Of a stretch of 35,155 nt of DNA, positions 1 to 7,694 are shown piece by piece. Source of the DNA: Ignavibacteriota bacterium (GTDB lineage: Bacteria > Bacteroidota > Ignavibacteria > UBA10030 > UBA6906); contig PMJQ01000129.1 of assembly GCA_003157485.1 (NCBI GenBank), forward strand, positions 1-35,155, given 5' to 3'. A program made the translations under genes and the position numbers. The notes under the pieces are model-generated. The model was not told the origin of the DNA. It ran no database searches and saw only the letters and a list, made by a program, of their open reading frames with translations. The stretch's first letter is position 1; each line of letters begins with the position of its first letter.

Positions 1-129
1 AGAGTAAAGCCAGGATGAAGAAATCATTAACTTGGGGGATTGCCTTGCAGGAGGGGATCGTCTCGCGAAGAAACGCGGATAAGAATCAGTTGCGGCTGAG
101 GGGGGTGTCTCGCATGTTCGATGAGTGTC

Positions 130-417
130 TCACTTCTCGTCTGTTGCGGTATTCCGGCCGCTCCTCCGGGAAATGAAGTTTGTGATGATGATCGAGGCGA
201 TAAATACCAGAAAAATCATCGATCCTGTGACGACAAGTCCGGGTTCGATGTCGTTGGCAAAGAGGTAAATAAGAAGGACTGTCAGAAGACCAGTGTTGAG
301 GACCTGCTGCAATATCCGGTGAATTCGCTTCGGGTACTTCGGTGTCAGGCGGAGGGTGGACGATACCACCGAAACTACGATCGACGCTACAATCACCTCT
401 ATCAAGTAGCCAATCAT
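130..417 (-). CDS. small hydrophobic membrane protein, unknown function
   Basis: This encodes 95 residues with three hydrophobic stretches (about residues 4-20, 39-55 and 64-82) and a short basic C-terminal tail, so it is probably an inner-membrane protein. The open frame extends further upstream, but the ATG at 417 is preceded at ideal distance by AGGAGG, which fixes this start and shortens the longest frame by 22 residues. I recognise no family. It is transcribed away from the beta-propeller gene at 554, and the intervening 136 bp must hold both promoters; I see no convincing -35/-10 pair there. Function is unknown; only the membrane location is supported. Confidence 0.72.
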   Translation of the reverse strand: MIGYLIEVIVASIVVSVVSSTLRLTPKYPKRIHRILQQVLNTGLLTVLLIYLFANDIEPGLVVTGSMIFLVFIASIIITNFISRRSGRNTATDEK

Positions 418-553
418 TGGATCCTCCTGACTCTGAATTCTTCCGGGTAGGTCGTCCAGCATGTACGGAGAAATGTGGTGCAATGTTTCGGGAAATTCAA
501 CTTGCCATGAGGTGTTTTCTGGAGTTGTATGACCTGACCTGAAAGAGTGCCTT

Positions 554-2650
554 ATGAAATCACCATGCGCGTCCTCGATATGTCTTGCAATCCTGATCAG
601 TTCATGCCCCGCCCTGTCAACTGCCCAGTGGGTTCAAACCGCCGGTCCGGGGGGTGGAAACGTTGATTGTTTTGCCCAGCGCGGTACGAACGTATTTGCA
701 GGGACAGCCGGCGGCGGGGTGTTCCTCTCCACGAATGCCGGGACGACCTGGAAGGGGGTAAACAGCGGACTGAAAAGCATGAATGCCTACACCCTCGCCG
801 TGAACGGTGTGAATCTCTTTGCCGGGACTGACGGCGGGGTCTTCCTTTCCACCGACGACGGCGCTTCCTGGACGGGACTCGACTCGGGCCTGACTGCTTC
901 CGTCGTCTATGCGCTGCTTGTCAACGGGACGACCCTCATTGCGGGAACATACGGAGGGGGCGTATGCATTTCGACTGACAGCGGGAAGGTGTGGTCCGCC
1001 GCAAACGGGGGACTTGCGAACTCCTCGGTCTATTCTCTCGCGCTCTCGGGAACGAATCTCTTTGCCGGGACGGCGGGAGGCGTGTTCCTCTCCACTGACG
1101 GCGGGATGACGTGGGCGGCGCGAAACGCCGGGCTGACCGGCTCCTATGTGAGGGCCCTCGCCGTGAGCGGTACGAATCTGTTTGCGGGAACGTACGGTGA
1201 CGGGGTATATATATCCACGAACACCGGCACCACGTGGACCCAGGTCAACTACGGATTGAGCAACACGTCCGTCTATGCTCTCGCGGTGGACGGCACGTAT
1301 CTTCTGGCGGGTACGGCGGACGGTGGAGTATTCCGTTCCCCCAACAACGGAACCAACTGGCAGGGTATAAGCTCCGGGCTGGTGGACTCCACCGTCCATT
1401 CTCTTGCCGTCCTCCCATCAGGCGTGTTTTCGGGGACCGAAACGGGGGGAGCGTTTCTTTCAACGAACGACGGGACATCATGGAAGGCGGTGAACGCGGG
1501 ACTGGCGGGCACCAATGTGTGGGCCGTTTGCCCGGCGGGGACCTTTCTGTTTGCAGGGACGAGCGGATCAGGATTATTCTATTCACCGAACGGCGGAGCG
1601 ACATGGGCACCGTCAAATTCCGGGCTCACGAGCGCCACCGTGTATTCTCTGACGACAAGCACCTCGAGCCTTTTTGCGGGGACGGACGCCGGGGTGTTTC
1701 GATCCAATAATATCGGCACAACGTGGACGGCCGTGAATGCCGGTTTGACGGGGAACGTCGTCTATTCCCTGGTAACGAGTGGCGCGAACCTCTTTGCCGG
1801 AACGTACGGGGGGGGAGTGTGCTATTCATCGAACAGCGGGACGAGCTGGACAACGATAAACGCGGGCCTGAGGACGGGGTACATCGCGTCACTTGCTGTG
1901 ATCGGCTCGAACCTGTTTGCAGGAACGGACGGCGCTGGAGCATTTGTGTTTCCGAGCGGCGGGTCGTTTTGGAGTTCCGCCGGCGCCGGTCTGACGAGCT
2001 CTACGGTCCTCGCGTTCGCCGCAATCGGATCAAACGTGTTCGCGGGGACTCAGCCGGGGTCGCCGGTGCAGCCCGGCGGAGTGTATCTCTCGACGAACGC
2101 CGGGGGGAACTGGACGCCTGTCAGCTCTGGACTTGGCAGTTCAATCGTCCGCGCGCTTGCGGTGAACGGGTCGACCCTGATAGCCGGCACAGCCGCGGGG
2201 ATCTTTCTCTCCGGCAACAACGGGACGACCTGGTCCCCTGCAAACGACGGGTTGACCTCCATTTCGGTCTATTCGCTCGCCATCATCGGCACGAACCTCT
2301 TTGCAGGAACGTTCGGCGGGGGTGTCTACAGGCGACCCCTGTCGGAATTAACGACAGGCATTTCCGTGCCGGCCACGGGTTCGCCCGACGCATTCCGTCT
2401 TGAGCAGAACTATCCCAATCCCTTTAATCCCGGCACGGTTATCCGCTACACGCTCCCGGCGAGGGCGCGCGTGAGGTTGACCGTGTACAACAGCCTGGGG
2501 CAGAACGTGGCGACCCTCGTGGATGAGGAAACCGAACCGGGTGTTCATGACATCCGGTTCGATGGAAGCGGGCTCGCAAGCGGCATGTACTTCTACAGAT
2601 TGCAGGCAGGATCACTTGTGGAGTCGAAGAAACTTCTCCTCGTTCGTTGA
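554..2650 (+). CDS. secreted beta-propeller (BNR/sortilin-like) repeat protein with T9SS sorting domain
   Basis: This 698-residue protein has a signal peptide (about 1-24) followed by about 14 degenerate 40-45-residue repeats. Each repeat carries a core like LFAGTxGGGVFLSTN followed by G-T-T-W, the Asp/Asn-box type pattern of BNR or YCF48-like beta-propellers. From about residue 607 a roughly 90-residue C-terminal domain begins with EQNYPNPFNPG and ends ASGMYFYRLQ...KKLLLVR. Such domains direct export and anchoring through the type IX secretion system in Bacteroidota. The product is therefore probably on the cell surface or released; no catalytic motif is visible and the ligand is unknown. 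The ribosome site upstream is weak (GAAAGAG). It converges on the glycosyltransferase gene at 2775 with no clear terminator in the 124-bp gap. Confidence 0.9.
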   Translation: MKSPCASSICLAILISSCPALSTAQWVQTAGPGGGNVDCFAQRGTNVFAGTAGGGVFLSTNAGTTWKGVNSGLKSMNAYTLAVNGVNLFAGTDGGVFLSTDDGASWTGLDSGLTASVVYALLVNGTTLIAGTYGGGVCISTDSGKVWSAANGGLANSSVYSLALSGTNLFAGTAGGVFLSTDGGMTWAARNAGLTGSYVRALAVSGTNLFAGTYGDGVYISTNTGTTWTQVNYGLSNTSVYALAVDGTYLLAGTADGGVFRSPNNGTNWQGISSGLVDSTVHSLAVLPSGVFSGTETGGAFLSTNDGTSWKAVNAGLAGTNVWAVCPAGTFLFAGTSGSGLFYSPNGGATWAPSNSGLTSATVYSLTTSTSSLFAGTDAGVFRSNNIGTTWTAVNAGLTGNVVYSLVTSGANLFAGTYGGGVCYSSNSGTSWTTINAGLRTGYIASLAVIGSNLFAGTDGAGAFVFPSGGSFWSSAGAGLTSSTVLAFAAIGSNVFAGTQPGSPVQPGGVYLSTNAGGNWTPVSSGLGSSIVRALAVNGSTLIAGTAAGIFLSGNNGTTWSPANDGLTSISVYSLAIIGTNLFAGTFGGGVYRRPLSELTTGISVPATGSPDAFRLEQNYPNPFNPGTVIRYTLPARARVRLTVYNSLGQNVATLVDEETEPGVHDIRFDGSGLASGMYFYRLQAGSLVESKKLLLVR
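690..2336 (+). repeat. in-frame tandem array of about 14 beta-propeller repeats
   Basis: The coding sequence repeats every 120-140 bp, with the recurrent segment encoding N-L-F-A-G-T then G-G-V-F-L-S-T. The copies are diverged at DNA level, so the array is old. Spacing varies by one or two codons, and one copy near 2040-2090 has a small Pro/Gly-rich insertion. The array is structural (propeller blades) rather than mobile. Confidence 0.8.
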
Positions 2651-2774
2651 ACCTGCCGTTCATGGCGGGGACGATGGGCATTCTCCGCGGAACGAAATGA
2701 ATGTGTCAGAAAAGGAGCACGCGCGGGCGCGCCGGAGCGTTGGGTCGGGCTCACGGCGAAGACATTCTCTGCGT

Positions 2775-4679
2775 TCATGGGCTCGTGTGCAATTTCCTGA
2801 GATGTTCCCGGGCATTCGCATTTGCGGGATTTCTCCTGAGTGACTCTTCGTAGAATTGCGCTGCAAGGCGGTACTCACCCTTCTTCAGGTATCCTTCGCC
2901 AAGGCTGTCATACGTGCTGTACGAATCCGGAAACACCTCCACGTTGAGCGCGAAGAGAGCGATCGCTGCATCGACATCCCCTTTGTTGAGGTAAACGTAA
3001 CCGAGCGTGTTGATCTGCCGCTCCGTGAACAGGAGCGTGGCCGGGTCCTTTGCTTTGAGCGCGTGGTAACATTCAATGGCCCGGATTACTCCCGCCGTGT
3101 CAATGCACTTCCTGAATTGCGTGTCCATACGCTTCTCGACGCGCCACCTTCTTTCGAGATCGCATTTGAGCCCGGAACAGAAATAAATCCGCTGGTTGTT
3201 CTCGTACGGGATACAGTAGGGGTTCCTGAATATGTCTTTCTCCTGGACGGTGGAGAAACCCTCGTGCAGCATTTCCGTGGAGACGCCGAACGCGACGTAT
3301 GATGATCTGAAGCTGTGCGTGCGCATCGCCTCAAAGTAAAACCAGCCGTGAGTCGATATCGGTTCAGGAAGTCCGTACGCGCTCCGGTAACGGTGGACCG
3401 CACTTGCCTCCCCGTAGTTGCCCGTGATGATGCCGGGCTCCCCGTGCTCGCCCGCTGCGCTCGCGTGATAGACTCTGGCGATCGCGCTCACCATTTCCTC
3501 CCAACCGAAACGATCGGCGAAGTGCTGCGGCAGTATTCCCTCGGTAATATTGTTCGTCCTGATCCCCGCGTCCACCCCGAGCGCCGATGCATAACGGACA
3601 AGCTGTTCAACCGGGAGGACGGGTGCGGCCAGCGGGAGGAGCGGAAGACTCCCCGCGACATACGCCGCGGGAATTCCCGTTCGGAGGATCCTCGCAATCC
3701 GAGAAGTCGGCGGAAAATGGCCGAGCCGCTCTTCGATCCAGATTGAGCCGGCGGGGATCAGGACGGCATAGAGGGGGAGCAAGAAGTAGAACGGGGAGTG
3801 GAGAAGATAGAATACAAGAAAGAGAATGAGGTAGCACATTCCGAGGAAACGGTGCGTGCGCCACCGGGGTGAGACGAGGAGGACGATGAGACCGGCAAGC
3901 CAGACGGGGAACAGCAGAATATTGTTGGGTAATATCTGGTTCCAGAGAAACACGGGGAAGGATGCCCTGTATGCCGTCTCTCCGGTGTATGCCGATGCGA
4001 AATCCAGAAAGTACCATCCGTTGTTCGATTGCCACATGAGGAACGGGAGCGCGAAAGGGATCGCAGTGCAACCGGCGATCCAGATCCACCGCCTCCGGAA
4101 TACGGCCCGCTGGGGGAGAATCAGGAGCGAGAGCGCGATCGCGGGTACGAAAAACACGACTGTCAGTTTGTTGAGAATCCCGATTCCGGTAAGCACGCCG
4201 GCGGCTATCCACCATCGGGGGTTTTCCCGTACGGCTTTCACCGCCGCAAAGAGTGCTGCGACGGTAATCAGATTCCCGGCGGAGTCGTATGTGAATATCG
4301 AGCCGAAGATCATGAAACCCGAGAAAAGCATGAACGTCCCCGTGAGGACGACCGCATAGACTTTCCCTCCGAGTTCCTTCGTGATGAAGCAGGCCATGCC
4401 GACCGTAAGTGCCGAACAGAGCCCGGAGGCAATGTGAACCGCGCGGACGGAATGACCGAGGAGCGTCGTGAACAATCTCAGGTAGAGGGGGGATACCGGG
4501 GGCATGTCGAGATTCGAGAAGCTCCATGAATCTCCGATGGCCAGATAGTACAGCTCGTCCCTGTGATACCCGTATACCCGCATCAGCAGCTGGAACGCGA
4601 ATTCGGTGCAGACAAAGAGCCAGGGGACGATAGATTCGAACGAAGTGGAAAAACGCCGGTGCTCATCCTGAGACGCCAT
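2775..4679 (-). CDS. GT39-like membrane glycosyltransferase fused to C-terminal TPRs
   Basis: From the ATG at 4679 this gives 634 residues. The N-terminal part has the architecture of PMT_2/ArnT-like glycosyltransferases: one membrane segment, then a luminal loop with the acidic motif HRDELYYLAIGD and a nearby LDMPPVSPL, then about ten more hydrophobic segments to about residue 345. These enzymes move a sugar from a polyprenyl-phosphate donor to lipid or protein outside the membrane. A soluble region follows, and the last 80 or so residues form two TPR units ending at the C-terminus. The frame stays open for 132 codons upstream (to 5075), but that part is Arg/Pro-rich and overlaps the gene at 4936, so I reject it. 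ATG 4724 is an alternative. Acceptor and sugar cannot be read from sequence. Confidence 0.82.
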   Translation of the reverse strand: MASQDEHRRFSTSFESIVPWLFVCTEFAFQLLMRVYGYHRDELYYLAIGDSWSFSNLDMPPVSPLYLRLFTTLLGHSVRAVHIASGLCSALTVGMACFITKELGGKVYAVVLTGTFMLFSGFMIFGSIFTYDSAGNLITVAALFAAVKAVRENPRWWIAAGVLTGIGILNKLTVVFFVPAIALSLLILPQRAVFRRRWIWIAGCTAIPFALPFLMWQSNNGWYFLDFASAYTGETAYRASFPVFLWNQILPNNILLFPVWLAGLIVLLVSPRWRTHRFLGMCYLILFLVFYLLHSPFYFLLPLYAVLIPAGSIWIEERLGHFPPTSRIARILRTGIPAAYVAGSLPLLPLAAPVLPVEQLVRYASALGVDAGIRTNNITEGILPQHFADRFGWEEMVSAIARVYHASAAGEHGEPGIITGNYGEASAVHRYRSAYGLPEPISTHGWFYFEAMRTHSFRSSYVAFGVSTEMLHEGFSTVQEKDIFRNPYCIPYENNQRIYFCSGLKCDLERRWRVEKRMDTQFRKCIDTAGVIRAIECYHALKAKDPATLLFTERQINTLGYVYLNKGDVDAAIALFALNVEVFPDSYSTYDSLGEGYLKKGEYRLAAQFYEESLRRNPANANAREHLRKLHTSP

Positions 4680-4857
4680 TTCCGTCCAGTGCGGTTGTTC
4701 CGGGAGAGTGTTGCGTATGAACATAGCGCGATCGCGCCGGAAAGGCAACTCCCGGCCGGACCAGGCCTCCTCCGGCCGGACCACCGGCACGCAAAAGCGG
4801 GCGCATTGGTAGGAATTCCTCCGCGCGACGGCTCCGCCCGGAGTGCGCGTCGGCGAG

Positions 4858-4913
4858 GTCACAGAATAGTAATACGGGGGTAACACTCGGGTAACACGCT
4901 GTGCGTACTTTTG
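4858..4913 (+). promoter_or_regulatory. Pho-box-like array of 11-bp direct repeats plus -10 element
   Basis: Four units start at 4858 (GTCAC), 4869 (GTAAT), 4880 (GTAAC) and 4891 (GTAAC), each exactly 11 bp apart. After the last unit there are 10 nt and then TACTTT (4906-4911), which also reads TACTTTTG, a match to the TAnnTTTG -7 element of Bacteroidota. No -35 box is present at the right distance. This is how OmpR/PhoB-family activators bind: tandem 11-bp half-sites replacing the -35. It lies 41 bp before the start at 4936 and probably drives the 4936-5166 cassette; it could also affect the divergent gene at 4679. Confidence 0.6.
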
Positions 4914-4935
4914 GTCAACTCGAGGGGGACAGACA

Positions 4936-5169
4936 ATGGCTCGCTGCAGAGAATGTTTCGGGCAGGACGTGAAGATAAGCGCAACACCGAGCAGAAGTTC
5001 CTTTGTGTTCCAGTGCGTCAATCCCAGGTGCCGCCACACGTACGTGAAGACCCTGGGGCTGGCCGGGGATCTCATCCCGGTGTTCGGGGCGATTCAGAAA
5101 CGACGGCAGGCCTCCCGTGGCGCCCGCGACTCGGAGGAAGTCCGGTGGCGGGGGGAGGATTCGGAATGA
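4936..5169 (+). CDS. small zinc-ribbon-like protein
   Basis: This encodes 77 residues with a CRECF pair near the N-terminus and a CVNPRC pair about 20 residues later, so two Cys pairs that could bind one zinc. The second pair is followed by RHTYVKTL, as in phage Ogr/Delta-like and other small zinc-ribbon peptides. The C-terminal third is charged and probably disordered. The start is well supported by GAGGGGG seven bases upstream. The stop overlaps the next start as ATGA, showing translational coupling with the gene at 5166. A tandem 11-bp repeat array sits just upstream. The target is unknown; regulatory or nucleic-acid binding is only a guess. Confidence 0.72.
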   Translation: MARCRECFGQDVKISATPSRSSFVFQCVNPRCRHTYVKTLGLAGDLIPVFGAIQKRRQASRGARDSEEVRWRGEDSE

Positions 5170-5396
5170 AGGATCCGGACAACCGGGGACGTATGAGCCG
5201 CGCCCGTTCAGCATCCGGGAAGGCCGTCCCGGTCAGCCTCGTGATCCTCACGGTTGTTTTTCTTGCGGGAATGGTTATCTCGCTGTTCGGTTATGCGCAG
5301 GACCGGGCGGTGCTCCTTTACATCGGGATGGGTATGACGATTGTCGGGGGGGTCTTCTGGGTTCTCAGGATTTCTGTCTGGGGGAATAATTCGTGA
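5166..5396 (+). CDS. small two-helix membrane protein
   Basis: This encodes 76 residues: a basic cytoplasmic N-terminus of about 20 residues, then two hydrophobic segments (about 23-43 and 49-68) with a short polar turn between. It overlaps the preceding zinc-ribbon gene by four bases (ATGA) and has GGGGGAGGA just before the start. The open frame reaches back to 4911, but that extension would cover the 4936 gene and is rejected. No family was recognised. Position suggests it works with the zinc-ribbon peptide and perhaps with the PAP2 phosphatase that follows. Confidence 0.72.
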   Translation: MKDPDNRGRMSRARSASGKAVPVSLVILTVVFLAGMVISLFGYAQDRAVLLYIGMGMTIVGGVFWVLRISVWGNNS

Positions 5397-5402
5397 GACG
5401 AG

Positions 5403-5431
5403 TTGACTACGTGATTCCGGACCTGTTTATT
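5403..5431 (+). promoter_or_regulatory. sigma70-like promoter candidate for the PAP2 gene
   Basis: TTGACT (5403-5408) is followed after exactly 17 bp by TTTATT (5426-5431). The predicted transcript start near 5438 lies after the first possible ATG (5437), which supports use of the second ATG at 5461. The PAP2 gene may therefore be expressed from here as well as from the upstream array. Confidence 0.4.
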
Positions 5432-5460
5432 ACCTGATGCGCACTCTTCAGGGATCCGGC

Positions 5461-6141
5461 ATGGGAGGGCGGGCTAAACGCCTCCTGTCCGACAACCGGT
5501 CGTTTCTCGTTCCACTGGGTCTTTTTGTTCTCCTCTCAATCGCCCTTCTCGTTCTCTTTACAACACCGGAGGTGCACCTTGCAATCGATGCCCATCATAC
5601 CCCCGCGGGCGACCTGTTCTTCCGGCTCGTGACGAACCTCGGCGACGGGTGGGCCGTCGTCCTCCTTGTTCTCATTCTCCTGTTTGTCCGTTATCGCGAC
5701 GCGATTCTCGTCGCTGCCGTGAACATCGTGTCTGCGCTCATCGTGCAGGTGCTCAAGCACGGGCCGTTCGCGGCAAATGTACGCCCGCTGGAATACTTCA
5801 GGGGGACCAACGCGCTTCATCTGGTCCCCGGGGTGACGATGTACTCCTATAACAGCTTCCCCTCCGGCCACGCCGCGACCGCGTGCGCGACCTGCTTCTG
5901 CCTCGGACTTATGACCTCGAACCGCTGGACGAAGGCCGCGCTCGCCGTCACAGGCGTTACGATTGCGTTTTCGCGGGTCTACCTGTCCCAGCATTTTCTG
6001 AGGGATATTTGTGCAGGGGCGGTGATCGGCATGCTTGTCAGCCTCGCCTTCGCACTGATTCTTGGAGGCCGCGGAGAGAATCCGGGGGAGAGTTGGATGG
6101 ATCGGTCGGTCATCCGGCGCACGCGTCGGTCCGGCGCGTAA
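5461..6141 (+). CDS. PAP2-family membrane phosphatase
   Basis: This 226-residue integral membrane protein has the three phosphatase motifs of the type 2 phosphatidic acid phosphatase superfamily. They are a Lys...Arg-Pro motif (K99 to R108-P109), PSGH (134-137) with the catalytic His137, and SRVYLSQHFLRD (171-182) with the phosphate-binding Arg172, nucleophile His178 and Asp182. About six hydrophobic helices surround them. The family removes phosphate from lipid substrates such as phosphatidic acid, undecaprenyl diphosphate or lipid A on the outer face of the membrane. The first motif has eight rather than six residues between Lys and Arg-Pro. I chose ATG 5461 (AGGGA six bases upstream) over ATG 5437, which has no ribosome site. 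The substrate is not determinable. Confidence 0.9.
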   Translation: MGGRAKRLLSDNRSFLVPLGLFVLLSIALLVLFTTPEVHLAIDAHHTPAGDLFFRLVTNLGDGWAVVLLVLILLFVRYRDAILVAAVNIVSALIVQVLKHGPFAANVRPLEYFRGTNALHLVPGVTMYSYNSFPSGHAATACATCFCLGLMTSNRWTKAALAVTGVTIAFSRVYLSQHFLRDICAGAVIGMLVSLAFALILGGRGENPGESWMDRSVIRRTRRSGA

Positions 6142-6169
6142 GAGCTTTTCCCTCCACGCGCGCGCTCTT

Positions 6170-7303
6170 TTACCTGCCCGGAGGCATCGATGCGAGCCGG
6201 AGACTGTCCGTTAACGGGGATGACGCCCGATCGGCCGGCGTTGATCCCTCGCCGTTGAACCGGAACTCTGCGTACACCGGGAAATGGTCTGAAACCTCAT
6301 CGTTGAGCCTGTGCGCCGCGGTCGATTCCATGCCGTTCATCCCGAACAGGTAATCGATCCTCAGCGTGGGGAATTCGGTGCGGAACGTAACCCCTCCCCA
6401 GAAGTTGTGTTCAATCTGCGCGTCTCTTGCTATTTTTTCAAGCTCCCTCATGGTTTTGGAGCGGGGCGGGGCATTCAGGTCCCCGCCGAAGACGATGGGC
6501 CCCTTGAGGCGGGAGAGATATTCCGTGAAGAACTCCACTTCCTGCTTCTGCACCCGCAAAAGATATCTTCCCCACAGAAGGTTTTCCCGGAACGAATGGT
6601 CCTTCGGCCTTCCCGCGATGAACCGGATGGAGATTGCGTGGACCCTGGTTCCGTTCACGTTCAGGATTGCGTGGCTGAATGACCGGTGAGGGTGTGCGTC
6701 CATCGAGTCGATGTCGTTTCCCCCGGAGAGGGAGGCTTCGTGCGATGGCAGCGTGATTTCGTTGTAGCTGACGATCGGGTAACGGGAGACGATCGCCGTG
6801 CCGTTTTCGTGGTCCATCCGGAATGACGACGGGGCCAGGACTTTTTCGACATGGGAGATCTGGTCCTCCGCGAGGACGTTTTCTGAAAGGAGCATCAGGT
6901 CGGCATTCGTCCGCTTCACCTCGTCAAGCACCTTGTCAAGTCCGTATGAGTAATACCGGACATTGAGCGCGGCAACGCTCATGGTCTGCGAGCGAGGTCC
7001 GGGATCTGCTCTTTCCTGGAAGAACGGAATGGCAACGTCGCCGAACCCCGCCAGGAGTATCCCGTACATCACGGAAAGGACGAGCGCCGCGGTACCCCTG
7101 CGGGATGCCCAGGCAAGAATAACTGCAATAGCGACTGCGGGAAAGAACCAGAGGGGGGGGATAAAATCGATCCCGTAAAGGAACGAACTTTCGGGGAGCA
7201 GATCGATATGGTCCAGGAGTGATGCCAGCACGAGTGTCCCGGCAACAATGAAAAATAATGCCCCGAGGAACGTGACGGTCCAACGGAGAGCTTTGCCGGC
7301 CAT
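6170..7303 (-). CDS. membrane-anchored endonuclease/exonuclease/phosphatase-family protein
   Basis: This encodes 377 residues. Three hydrophobic segments occupy about residues 8-100, followed by a domain of the DNase I/exonuclease III/inositol phosphatase fold. Visible motifs are ALNVRYYS at the domain start, a Glu in LLSEN, GGDLNAPP, DYLFG and the terminal SDHFPVYAEF with the Asp-His catalytic pair. Family members hydrolyse phosphodiester or phosphomonoester bonds with Mg2+; the membrane-bound subgroup is thought to act outside the cytoplasm. The start ATG has AAAGGTG upstream. A tandem 11-bp GTAAC-type array lies 59-96 bp before the start, so it may be phosphate-regulated. It converges on the PAP2 gene with only 28 bp between. 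Confidence 0.88.
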   Translation of the reverse strand: MAGKALRWTVTFLGALFFIVAGTLVLASLLDHIDLLPESSFLYGIDFIPPLWFFPAVAIAVILAWASRRGTAALVLSVMYGILLAGFGDVAIPFFQERADPGPRSQTMSVAALNVRYYSYGLDKVLDEVKRTNADLMLLSENVLAEDQISHVEKVLAPSSFRMDHENGTAIVSRYPIVSYNEITLPSHEASLSGGNDIDSMDAHPHRSFSHAILNVNGTRVHAISIRFIAGRPKDHSFRENLLWGRYLLRVQKQEVEFFTEYLSRLKGPIVFGGDLNAPPRSKTMRELEKIARDAQIEHNFWGGVTFRTEFPTLRIDYLFGMNGMESTAAHRLNDEVSDHFPVYAEFRFNGEGSTPADRASSPLTDSLRLASMPPGR

Positions 7304-7345
7304 GCGGACACCTTTGATGGACTAAGGATGACAACGCGGTGACCC

Positions 7346-7399
7346 AATATGCGCACCGCGGATTACCCCTGTGTTACCGCACGGTTACGAAAGGGTTAA
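7346..7399 (-). promoter_or_regulatory. Pho-box-like array of 11-bp direct repeats plus -10 element
   Basis: Read on the minus strand, four units begin at 7399 (TTAAC), 7388 (GTAAC), 7377 (GTAAC) and 7366 (GTAAT), all in exact 11-bp register. Ten bases after the last unit comes CATATT (7351-7346), a plausible -10. Unit sequence, register and 10-nt spacing to the -10 match the array at 4858-4911 on the other strand. It points at the endonuclease/phosphatase-family gene starting at 7303. Confidence 0.6.
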
Positions 7400-7409
7400 A
7401 TAGTCCTGC

Positions 7410-7492
7410 AGGCCGTGGATTTCGGCCTTTATGGGAGGGAATCATCTGCAGCGGGTGTGTGGGCGGGGTAGACCGGTTGAACGCGACCGGTC
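7410..7492. other. two short hairpins between the 62-residue gene and the repeat array
   Basis: AGGCCG (7410-7415) pairs with CGGCCT (7423-7428), and GACCGG (7471-7476) pairs with CCGGTC (7487-7492). Neither has a run of T on either strand, so they are weak terminator candidates for the minus-strand gene ending at 7506. The second also contains two ACCGGT palindromes 14 bp apart and could instead be a protein-binding site. Confidence 0.25.
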
Positions 7493-7505
7493 ACTGTATC
7501 ATCGA

Positions 7506-7694
7506 CTACGCCGGAATTTCTTCTGCATGTAAATCGTGCGTCCTCTTGCGTACCTTCGTTAGATGGTTGACAAGGGCATCTAGGGATTCCTGGTATTCCT
7601 CTTCGCTTGAAGAATCGTCACAGGCTAACCAGAACGCCGTCTCTGTAAGCCTTCTGGCGACATTTCTCAATCGCTCTTTCGCGTCGTTGTTCAC
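7506..7694 (-). CDS. short helical protein of unknown function, GTG start
   Basis: This encodes 62 residues, rich in charged residues and predicted largely helical (acidic centre with a run of Ser/Asp/Glu, basic C-terminal half). The start is GTG at 7694, supported by AAGGAG seven bases upstream (7702-7707), which makes this short frame credible. No signal peptide, membrane segment or known motif is visible. It stands alone, between the phosphatase-family gene (same strand) and the TonB receptor (opposite strand). Function unknown. Confidence 0.55.
   Translation of the reverse strand: MNNDAKERLRNVARRLTETAFWLACDDSSSEEEYQESLDALVNHLTKVRKRTHDLHAEEIPA

Noticed and set aside
1-129. Open frame from the left edge with ATG at 15
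   Set aside because: It ends inside the oppositely oriented membrane-protein gene, lacks a convincing ribosome site and has no recognisable features.
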